Shown: positions 1 through 7,314 of the stretch, one piece after another
How the letters are laid out: each line of letters opens with the position of its first letter
Numbering within the stretch: the first letter of the stretch is position 1
The notes under the pieces: model-generated
What the model was told of the DNA's origin: nothing
The model's input: the letters and a program-made list of their open reading frames with translations, nothing else
Database searches by the model: none
Source of the DNA: Saprospiraceae bacterium
GTDB lineage: Bacteria; Bacteroidota; Bacteroidia; Chitinophagales; Saprospiraceae
Length of the DNA stretch: 64,000 nucleotides
Assembly (NCBI GenBank): GCA_020627705.1
Contig: JAHDGJ010000001.1
Coordinates: 89,761 to 153,760 of the forward strand
Reading direction: 5' to 3'
Program-made: the position numbers and the translations under genes

Positions 1-1
1 G

Positions 2-1321
2 AAATTCGGAAATGAGGCCACTCCTTCTTCAAGTGGTCAAAAAGGGGATCATTTCGTTGGGCATTACTATGTATTGTTCGAAAATAAATTTAAAGAGGAG
101 TATAAAGAATGGCAAACCAAAGAAACGGCCTCAAAAGTTTACCAGTTACAAAGAAAGGAAGGAGAGAACGAAGAGGCTTTTTTCAAGCGTTTCAAGAATG
201 AATACTTCAATACGCATAGTGCTTTAGGTTTGGAAGCAAAGGAAATGTTGCAACAATGGGAAAACAATGACACTGAAGTTAGAGCGCTTTGGTCAAAAAT
301 GAACCAATGGGTATATGATGGTTTCAATAGTACTTACGATAAATTAGGGGTGTATTTTGATACCTTATATTACGAATCTGATACATATCTTCTAGGTAAA
401 GACATGATTCAAAAAGGTCTAGCAGAAAAGTTGTTCTTTCAAAAAGATGATGGCAGTACTTGGATAGATTTAGAAGATGTAGGGCTGGATCACAAATTAG
501 TTTTGAGGAGTGATGGTACCTCTGTTTACATGACCCAAGATATAGGAACAGCCGAATTGCGTTTTAAGGATCATGGCGCGAAAAAAATGATATACACTGT
601 TGCAAACGAACAGGACTATCACTTCAAAGCTTTGTTTGAAATTTGTAAAAAACTTAATAAGCCTTATGCTGAGGGCTTATACCATTTATCATATGGTATG
701 GTTGATCTACCGTCTGGAAAGATGAAATCAAGGGAGGGTACAGTTGTTGATGCTGATGATTTGATTCAGGAAGTTATTGACGAAGCCAAACGCAATTCAT
801 TAGAACGTGAAGTGCAATTAGAAATTTCGGAAGAAGCACAAAATGAAATCTATAGAAAGGTAGGCTTGGGAGCGCTGAAATATTTTATATTAAAAATCAA
901 TCCTAAGAAAAGAATTGTATTTGATCCTAAGGAATCTGTTGATATGCAAGGCGATACAGGGCCTTATATTCAAAATGCATATGTTAGGATAAAATCAGTA
1001 GAACGAAGACTTAAAAGTCAAGATTTAAAAGCGGAGGATAGCTATACTGCTATTGAGGAGGTAGAAAAGGAAATTTTGCAATTGCTATTGTCTTATCCGT
1101 TGGTTTTGGAAGAAGCTTCTTCCAATTATGATCCTTCAGAAATTGCTGCATATTCGTACAAATTGGCGAAGAGTTATCACAAATTTTATCATGACATAAG
1201 GATACTAAAGGCAGACACAGATGCAGCCAAATTGTTCAGATTAAACCTTTCAAGTCAAGTAGCAAAACATCTGAAACACGCGTTTAATATTTTGGGGATT
1301 GAAATGCCTGAGAAAATGTAA
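2..1321 (+). CDS. argS: arginyl-tRNA synthetase, C-terminal part (cut by window start)
   Basis: Class I arginyl-tRNA synthetase, which charges tRNA-Arg in the cytoplasm. The reading frame is open from base 2, so the gene starts outside the window and the N-terminal domain and HIGH motif are missing. The visible part starts in the catalytic domain (GDHFVG, then YYV). It contains the KMSKS-equivalent loop SGKMKSREGTVV and ends in a helical DALR-type anticodon-binding domain (NAYVRIKSV, then LSSQVAKHLKHAFNILG). The TTG at base 74 is internal and not a real start. The stop lies 2 nt before glnS, so the two synthetases are probably co-transcribed. Identification is firm; only the 5' end is unknown. 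Confidence 0.96.
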   Translation, partial: KFGNEATPSSSGQKGDHFVGHYYVLFENKFKEEYKEWQTKETASKVYQLQRKEGENEEAFFKRFKNEYFNTHSALGLEAKEMLQQWENNDTEVRALWSKMNQWVYDGFNSTYDKLGVYFDTLYYESDTYLLGKDMIQKGLAEKLFFQKDDGSTWIDLEDVGLDHKLVLRSDGTSVYMTQDIGTAELRFKDHGAKKMIYTVANEQDYHFKALFEICKKLNKPYAEGLYHLSYGMVDLPSGKMKSREGTVVDADDLIQEVIDEAKRNSLEREVQLEISEEAQNEIYRKVGLGALKYFILKINPKKRIVFDPKESVDMQGDTGPYIQNAYVRIKSVERRLKSQDLKAEDSYTAIEEVEKEILQLLLSYPLVLEEASSNYDPSEIAAYSYKLAKSYHKFYHDIRILKADTDAAKLFRLNLSSQVAKHLKHAFNILGIEMPEKM

Positions 1322-1323
1322 TT

Positions 1324-2997
1324 ATGAGTGAGTCGAAAAAAGAGTCTTTGAATTTTTTAGAGGAAATTGTCCATGCGGATATCCAAAGCGGTAAGCATCA
1401 AGGCAGAGTACACACTCGTTTCCCACCAGAGCCAAATGGTTACCTACATATTGGCCATGCCAAAGCCATTTGGGTCAGTTTTAATATAGCCCAAAAATAT
1501 GGAGGTAAGACCAATTTAAGGTTTGATGATACAAATCCTGTGACCGAGGATACTGAATATGTTGAAGCGATTAAAAAAGACATTCAATGGTTAGGTTATC
1601 AATGGGATGGAGAGCCCTTGTTTGCTTCAGATTATTTTGGAAAGCTATACCAATTTGCCACAAAACTAATTAATGATGGCAATGCTTATGTTGATGATTC
1701 GACGGCTGAAGAAATAGCCAATCAAAAAGGAACGCCTACTACGCCAGGAACGGAGAGTCCATATCGTCATCGATCTATAGAAGAAAACTTGGATTTATTT
1801 AGCCGAATGAAAAACGGGGAGTTTGAAGATGGAACGCGTGTTTTGAGGGCAAAAATAGACATGGCTTCGCCTAATCTCTTGATGCGAGATCCGGTAATTT
1901 ATAGAATCAAACATGCACATCATCATCGCACTGGAAGTGAATGGTGCATATATCCTATGTATGATTTTGCACATGGTCAATCAGATTCTATAGAAGGAAT
2001 TACCCATTCCTTGTGCTCTTTAGAGTTTATGCATCATAGGCCGCTATATGATTGGTTCATAGAGAAACTCGAAATCTTTCCTAGCAAACAAACAGAATTT
2101 GCCAGGATGAATGTTGAGTATATGATTACGAGCAAAAGGCGGCTACTAAAGTTAGTAGAGGAAGGCTATGTCAGCGGTTGGGATGACCCTAGAATGCCTA
2201 CTTTGTCTGGTATGAGAAGGAGAGGCTATCCTGCTTCTGCCATACGCAAGTTTTGTGATGTAACTGGAATTACTAAAAGAGACAACCTTCAAGAAATTTC
2301 TTTATTTAATGCCTGTGTACGTGAAGAACTAAACGCATTGGCAAATAGGGTGATGGTTGTTTTGGATCCAATCGAACTCGAAATTTTGAATTATGAAGGA
2401 GATAGCGAAGAACTTTTAGCAGAAAATAACCCAGGAGATCCGGATGCAGGATCGAGAAAGTTACCCTTTAGCAAACATCTTTATATCGAGCGGGATGACT
2501 TTATGGAAGATGCACCAAAGAAATATTTCCGTCTTGGATTGGAGAAGAATGTACGTTTAAAACATGCCTATATAATTCGAGGAGAGCGAGTAGACAAAGA
2601 TGAACAAGGTAACATTACAAAAATATATTGTACATATTATCCGGACAGTAAGTCAGGACAGGACAATTCTGGAGTGAAGGCCAAAGGGACTTTGCATTGG
2701 GTTTCTATGCATCAAAGCATTGACATTAATGTACGTCATTATGATACTTTGTTTACAGATCCAGCGCCTTTGTCTCATGAAGGAAAAGATTTCTTAGAAT
2801 TTTATAATAAAGCATCTCTAGTTCACTCGGTAGCAAAATCAGAACCCTCTTTAGCCTCAGCTGAAGTTGGTGCAACGTTTCAATTTATGAGAAAAGGATA
2901 CTTTAGTAAAGATAAGGACAGTAAAGAGGGGGCATTGGTATTTAATAAAACCATATCGTTGAAAGATTCATGGAGCAAGGCTTCAAAAAAGAATTGA
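1324..2997 (+). CDS. glnS: glutaminyl-tRNA synthetase
   Basis: Class I synthetase that attaches glutamine directly to tRNA-Gln. The nucleotide-binding motif is PPEPNGYLHIGHAKA (HIGH at residues 42-45), and the KMSKS-like loop is MITSKR at about 267-272. The C-terminal half matches the beta-barrel anticodon-binding region. The length of 557 aa is normal for the bacterial and eukaryotic GlnRS family. The ATG follows the argS stop by 2 nt, suggesting translational coupling. GlnRS reached bacteria by transfer from eukaryotes and exists only in some lineages; having it means this organism need not make Gln-tRNA only through GatCAB. Start and function are clear. Confidence 0.97.
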   Translation: MSESKKESLNFLEEIVHADIQSGKHQGRVHTRFPPEPNGYLHIGHAKAIWVSFNIAQKYGGKTNLRFDDTNPVTEDTEYVEAIKKDIQWLGYQWDGEPLFASDYFGKLYQFATKLINDGNAYVDDSTAEEIANQKGTPTTPGTESPYRHRSIEENLDLFSRMKNGEFEDGTRVLRAKIDMASPNLLMRDPVIYRIKHAHHHRTGSEWCIYPMYDFAHGQSDSIEGITHSLCSLEFMHHRPLYDWFIEKLEIFPSKQTEFARMNVEYMITSKRRLLKLVEEGYVSGWDDPRMPTLSGMRRRGYPASAIRKFCDVTGITKRDNLQEISLFNACVREELNALANRVMVVLDPIELEILNYEGDSEELLAENNPGDPDAGSRKLPFSKHLYIERDDFMEDAPKKYFRLGLEKNVRLKHAYIIRGERVDKDEQGNITKIYCTYYPDSKSGQDNSGVKAKGTLHWVSMHQSIDINVRHYDTLFTDPAPLSHEGKDFLEFYNKASLVHSVAKSEPSLASAEVGATFQFMRKGYFSKDKDSKEGALVFNKTISLKDSWSKASKKN

Positions 2998-3019
2998 TCA
3001 AGCTTCTTATATTTGTATC

Positions 3020-3577
3020 GTGAGTAGAGGTCGTACCATACTTAAATCAAAACCTTTCAATCTCACTCTGGAAAGACTAAGTCACCAGATTATTGAGACC
3101 TACGCAGATTTTTCTGAAGTCTGTATTATTGGTATTCAGGAGAGAGGAGTAGTACTTGCAGAGCGCCTCCTTGCTTTAATTCAAAATAATTCCAAGCAAA
3201 ACAACATTACTTTCGGAAAGCTGGACATTACCTTTTACAGAGATGATTTTAGATCTCGAGAAACACCTTTAAAAGCAAGTCAAACGGATATCAATTTTTC
3301 ACTTGACGGCAAAAAAGTGGTTCTCATTGATGATGTGCTGTATACAGGTAGATCTGTTCATGCGGCCATGTCGGCACTTCAAGATCATGGTAGGGCTTCA
3401 ACCATTGAGTTAGTATGTCTTGTAGATAGAAGATTTAATAGGCATTTGCCTATCAAAGCGGATTATGTCGGTATCACAGTTGATTCGATAGATGAGGCAT
3501 ACGTAAAGGTAGAGTGGGAACATATTGATGGAGCTGATAAAGTCTTGTTGTTTACTCCCAAACGAGAGCAAATATGA
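3020..3577 (+). CDS. pyrR: PyrR: pyrimidine operon regulator / uracil phosphoribosyltransferase
   Basis: PyrR-family phosphoribosyltransferase of 185 aa. Known members convert uracil and PRPP to UMP and can bind pyr mRNA as a UMP-sensitive attenuator. The PRPP loop VVLIDDVLYTGRS (about residues 100-112) is intact, and the early segment IIGIQERGVVLAERL is typical. Translation starts at GTG. Only 4 nt upstream sits TATATTTG (3008-3015), a match to the Bacteroidota -7 element TAnnTTTG, so a nearly leaderless transcript is possible. The gene overlaps pyrB by 4 nt (ATGA), implying coupling. I see no attenuator hairpin here, so whether it regulates RNA or is only an enzyme is open. Confidence 0.93.
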   Translation: MSRGRTILKSKPFNLTLERLSHQIIETYADFSEVCIIGIQERGVVLAERLLALIQNNSKQNNITFGKLDITFYRDDFRSRETPLKASQTDINFSLDGKKVVLIDDVLYTGRSVHAAMSALQDHGRASTIELVCLVDRRFNRHLPIKADYVGITVDSIDEAYVKVEWEHIDGADKVLLFTPKREQI

Positions 3578-4515
3578 GTACAATACAAAAGTTGAGTACA
3601 AAACATCTTCTTGGTATTAAATACATTACCGAGGAGGATATACACTTGATTTTTGAAACCGCTAAGAATTTTAAGGAAGTAATTAATCGACCAATAAAAA
3701 AGGTTCCATCATTACGAGATGTAACTATTGCAAACCTCTTTTTTGAGAATTCTACACGTACCAAACTTTCGTTTGAATTAGCCGAAAAGCGGTTGTCTGC
3801 AGATGTAGTTAATTTTTCTTCGAGTTCGTCATCCGTTAAGAAAGGAGAGAGTCTGCTGGATACTGTAAATAACATCCTATCGATGAAAGTTGATATGGTC
3901 GTCATGCGACATCCAGCTCCGGGAGCTCATTTCTTTTTATCACAACACATTGACGCCAATATTATTAATGCGGGAGATGGAACTCATGAACATCCGACAC
4001 AGGCATTATTGGATGCCTTTTCTATGAAAGAACGCATCGGAAAGCTCGCAAACAAAAAAATATTAATTGTTGGGGACATCATGCATTCGCGTGTGGCGCT
4101 TTCGAATATATTTTGTCTGCAAAAGCTTGGTGCGAAAGTAAAGGTATGCGGACCTCCTACCTTGATTCCCAAAAACTTAGCTATGCTCGGAGTAGAAGTA
4201 GAATATGATCTTCATAAGGGCCTTCAGTGGTGCGATGTGGCAAATGTTTTGAGAATTCAACTCGAACGTCAAGACATTAAATATATCCCGTCTTTGCGCG
4301 AGTATGCTCAATTCTATGGAATTGACAAAAAGCTCTTAGATAATTTGGATAAAGAAATAGTGTTAATGCATCCCGGCCCCATCAATCGAGGCGTCGAATT
4401 AAGCAGTGATGCAGCGGATTCTCATCACTCAATTATTCTTCAACAAGTTGAAAATGGTGTAGCTATTCGGATGGCTGTTTTATATCTTTTGGCTTCTAGT
4501 AGGGGAGGCAATTAA
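3574..4515 (+). CDS. pyrB: aspartate carbamoyltransferase catalytic subunit
   Basis: Catalyses carbamoyl phosphate + aspartate to N-carbamoyl-aspartate, the committed step of pyrimidine synthesis. The carbamoyl-phosphate motif is STRT (residues 60-63), with HPTQA at about 140-144 and HPGP at about 266-269; all are intact and the length (313 aa) is normal. Its ATG overlaps the pyrR stop. No pyrI regulatory subunit follows, so the enzyme is probably the unregulated PyrR-linked class rather than the E. coli PyrBI holoenzyme. Confidence is high. Confidence 0.97.
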   Translation: MSTIQKLSTKHLLGIKYITEEDIHLIFETAKNFKEVINRPIKKVPSLRDVTIANLFFENSTRTKLSFELAEKRLSADVVNFSSSSSSVKKGESLLDTVNNILSMKVDMVVMRHPAPGAHFFLSQHIDANIINAGDGTHEHPTQALLDAFSMKERIGKLANKKILIVGDIMHSRVALSNIFCLQKLGAKVKVCGPPTLIPKNLAMLGVEVEYDLHKGLQWCDVANVLRIQLERQDIKYIPSLREYAQFYGIDKKLLDNLDKEIVLMHPGPINRGVELSSDAADSHHSIILQQVENGVAIRMAVLYLLASSRGGN

Positions 4516-4607
4516 GCGTTCTGTTAAGAAAACTTTAAATGCATACTTTTTGGCATCATTATCATTGTTTAACTAGTCTATATTTTTGGAATCCTTTACG
4601 ATTTAGT

Positions 4608-6038
4608 ATGAAAAGAATATTCTCTTTTTTAGTTCTTAGTTGTTTGTTTTTACTTCCAAATGCTGAAGCTCAACAGGGCCATAACATTGAGTTTGAAATA
4701 AAGAATTACGAGTATGATACCGTTTTGGTTGCCTATTATTATGGCGACCGCCATTTGATTCAGGATACACTGATTTCAAATAACAAAAAGAATTTCCGTT
4801 TGGAGGGAAAAGAAGCGCTTAATAGCGGGGTATACTTGATGTTGACATGGCCAGATAAAAAATTCATTCAATTTATGGTCAATGATTTGGATCAAGAATT
4901 TAATATTTATGTCGATGCCAAAGATCTATCTGTTGTCAAGTTTAAAGGTTCGGAAGATAACGACGCTTTTTTTAAATATCTCGACCTTATTGGTGATATG
5001 AGGGCTAAGGCTGCAACCTTTCGTGAAAAATTAGATGCATTACCAGAAGGAGATAAAAAAAGAGAGAAACTAGAAAAAGAGTTGGATAAATTGGATGATA
5101 GAGTATCCAAAGAACAAAATAAATTGTTGCAAGACCATCCAGAGTTTATAACCACCATGTTAGTGAATGCCAACAAACCAATTGATATTCCGGATTTTGA
5201 AGGGCTAGATGGAGATGTAAAAGAAAAAAAGTACAGGTATTACAAGGCGCATTATTTTGACAACATAGAACTCGCAAATCCTTCAAGTTTACGGACACCC
5301 TATTTCCACACCAAGATTATGGACTATTTGGAGAAGATGACCGTTCAAGTACCAGATTCCATAGCAGAATCTATGGATTATATTTTGAAAGAAGTACAAC
5401 CAGCAGAAGACACCTATAGATTTTATCTCAGTTATTTTCTCAATGATGCAGCAAAATCTAAAATTGTAGGCTATGATGCGATTTACGTTCATCTTATGGA
5501 TAATTACTATTCCAAAGGACTTGCACCCTGGTCTGAAGAAGACAATTTAAAGAAGTTGAAACAAAACGCTGAAAGACTTCGACCGGTGCTTATTGGGAAA
5601 AAAGTTGACGACATTACGCTTTATAAAGAAGATGGGGCTGAATTCAAATTGTCGGATGTTACTTCAAAATATACTGTAATAATGTTTTGGGCTCCTGATT
5701 GCGGACATTGCAAAAAAGCGATGCCTGATGCTATCGCCTTTAATGAGAAATTCAAAGACCGCGGTGTTACCTTTCTAGCCGTTTGCACCAAAACCAAAGA
5801 CAAATATCAATCGTGTTGGGATGTTTTAGAAGAAAAAAATATGTTGGGTTTTGTCAATTTAGGTGACCAATATGGAAGAAGTAGATTCAAATCAAAATTC
5901 AATGTTCGAACAACGCCTAAAATTTTCATTCTTGATGAACAGCGAGAAATATTAATGAAAAATATTGGGAGTAAACAACTTGAGGAAGTGATGAACCATA
6001 TTATGGAACAGGATTCGAATCCTACTACCGAAAATTAA
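4608..6038 (+). CDS. TlpA-like thiol-disulfide protein with N-terminal DUF4369-type domain
   Basis: Secreted or periplasmic thioredoxin-fold protein, 476 aa from the chosen ATG. That start gives a clean signal peptide (KRIFSFLVLSCLFLLPNAEA); an in-frame ATG at 4539 would add 23 residues and bury the signal. Residues about 25-120 resemble the beta-rich DUF4369 domain, followed by a charged helical linker. The thioredoxin domain has redox motif CGHC (365-368) in FWAPDCGHCKKAMPDA and a cis-Pro region (TTPKIFIL). Family members act in oxidative folding or cytochrome maturation in the envelope; the substrate here is unknown. It ends convergently, overlapping the next gene by 14 nt. Confidence 0.88.
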   Translation: MKRIFSFLVLSCLFLLPNAEAQQGHNIEFEIKNYEYDTVLVAYYYGDRHLIQDTLISNNKKNFRLEGKEALNSGVYLMLTWPDKKFIQFMVNDLDQEFNIYVDAKDLSVVKFKGSEDNDAFFKYLDLIGDMRAKAATFREKLDALPEGDKKREKLEKELDKLDDRVSKEQNKLLQDHPEFITTMLVNANKPIDIPDFEGLDGDVKEKKYRYYKAHYFDNIELANPSSLRTPYFHTKIMDYLEKMTVQVPDSIAESMDYILKEVQPAEDTYRFYLSYFLNDAAKSKIVGYDAIYVHLMDNYYSKGLAPWSEEDNLKKLKQNAERLRPVLIGKKVDDITLYKEDGAEFKLSDVTSKYTVIMFWAPDCGHCKKAMPDAIAFNEKFKDRGVTFLAVCTKTKDKYQSCWDVLEEKNMLGFVNLGDQYGRSRFKSKFNVRTTPKIFILDEQREILMKNIGSKQLEEVMNHIMEQDSNPTTEN

Positions 6039-7314
6039 GGGCTTCAATGATTTCTTTCAAAAATTGATTTTTATCGTACTTCTCTGTTAATCCAGTACAG
6101 GCAATGATAAGGTTTTGATCTGGCAGTACGTATAGATATTGCCCCATATAACCTGAGGCAAAGAAACAATCCGAAGAAATGTTTTTGAACTTGACTTGTT
6201 CTTTGTTCAGCCACCAATGCGCACCATATTGTGGATTTTTAATATCAACAGCTTCTAAGCTGAATCGAATGTAGTCTTCATCCAATATTCTTTCACCATT
6301 ATGATTTAGCCCTCGATGTAAATAAAGCCTGCCGAATTTTGCCCAATCAAGTAATGAAGCATAACTAAAACTAGAACCAATAAAGTTTCCGGCTTCATCT
6401 TGTTCTATAAAGGCTGAAGACATGTTCAGCGGATCAAAAAGTCTAGTTTTAGCGAAAATTTGATATTCTGATTCGTCTAATCGATCTCTAAGTATTTTTA
6501 ATAGTAGATTACTTGTTCCTGATGAATATTCCCAATATGAATCAGGGTCAAATTCCAGTTTAGATGCTTTCATTTTTATCCCAATATCTTTTTCTCTGAA
6601 AAGAAGATTGGTTACATCCGAAATTTCTTTTTCATTTTCATCCCATTCTAAACCGGAGTTCATATGGAGCAAATGCTCAATCGTTATACTGGATCGGATA
6701 TCATTTTGCCATTCAGGAAAAAGTGATTTTGTCTCAAGATCAAATAAGCTATCCTTAATGGCTATACCGATTAATGCTGAGCTAAGACTCTTGGTCATCG
6801 ACCAACCTAGTTGAGGAGTTTCTCTTTTTAAACCTTCTGCATATTTCTCATACTCAATAGTATCGTTTCGAATGATCAGCAAAGATCTCATTTTATGCTC
6901 CAAGAAATATTTTGACATTACACTGTCCAAGGTCTCGATGTGTTTCTTATCTGGACTTATAAATGGAACAATCGTTGAAGATGAAGATGCACTCTTAACA
7001 TGAAAATTGGGACTTGAATTGTAGTTGCAGCCATGCCCTTTGTGATAATAAGACCTTCGAGCTTGAAGGCCAAAAACTTTTGATGTCACACTTTGCTCTT
7101 CTGGGTTAATCTCTAGAGAACTTAAAGAAATTGGGAAATAACTAAGTTCATTCTCGACTATGTTTTCCAACGAACGATTCCCTTCAAAGTGACAGGTACA
7201 AGCGATCCTTGATGCATAAGCATTTACGATTTCTAGTTTTGGATAATAGTTGACAGCAGTCCATAATACCCCAAGTAAAACCAACACACAAAACCACTTT
7301 AGAATCTTTTTCAC
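6025..7314 (-). CDS. membrane-anchored serine hydrolase (beta-lactamase / class C fold)
   Basis: Serine beta-lactamase-like hydrolase, 429 aa, starting at GTG. An N-terminal hydrophobic segment (residues 4-21) acts as a signal or anchor. A linker of about 100 aa with a CTCHF cysteine pair follows, then the catalytic domain. SxxK is SMTK (172-175), the second motif is YSSGTSN (263-269), and the C-terminal HWW segment lies near the usual HxG/KTG region. The SxxK plus YSSGTSN combination resembles the EstB/6-aminohexanoate-dimer hydrolase branch (esterase or amidase) more than true beta-lactamases. Its start overlaps the upstream propeller gene by 4 nt (GTGA), placing it last in the B12-riboswitch gene run. 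Substrate unknown. Confidence 0.85.
   Translation of the reverse strand: MKKILKWFCVLVLLGVLWTAVNYYPKLEIVNAYASRIACTCHFEGNRSLENIVENELSYFPISLSSLEINPEEQSVTSKVFGLQARRSYYHKGHGCNYNSSPNFHVKSASSSSTIVPFISPDKKHIETLDSVMSKYFLEHKMRSLLIIRNDTIEYEKYAEGLKRETPQLGWSMTKSLSSALIGIAIKDSLFDLETKSLFPEWQNDIRSSITIEHLLHMNSGLEWDENEKEISDVTNLLFREKDIGIKMKASKLEFDPDSYWEYSSGTSNLLLKILRDRLDESEYQIFAKTRLFDPLNMSSAFIEQDEAGNFIGSSFSYASLLDWAKFGRLYLHRGLNHNGERILDEDYIRFSLEAVDIKNPQYGAHWWLNKEQVKFKNISSDCFFASGYMGQYLYVLPDQNLIIACTGLTEKYDKNQFLKEIIEALNFR

Noticed and set aside
12..227. 71-codon open frame at the window start
   Set aside because: Shadow frame of argS, which is clearly coding in frame 2 over the same bases.
3552..3905. 117-codon minus-strand frame over the pyrR/pyrB junction
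   Set aside because: Antisense to conserved pyrB motifs; not coding.
4581..4588. TATTTTTG as promoter of the TlpA-like gene
   Set aside because: The -33 candidate TTTG (4549-4552) is 28 nt away, outside the accepted spacing.
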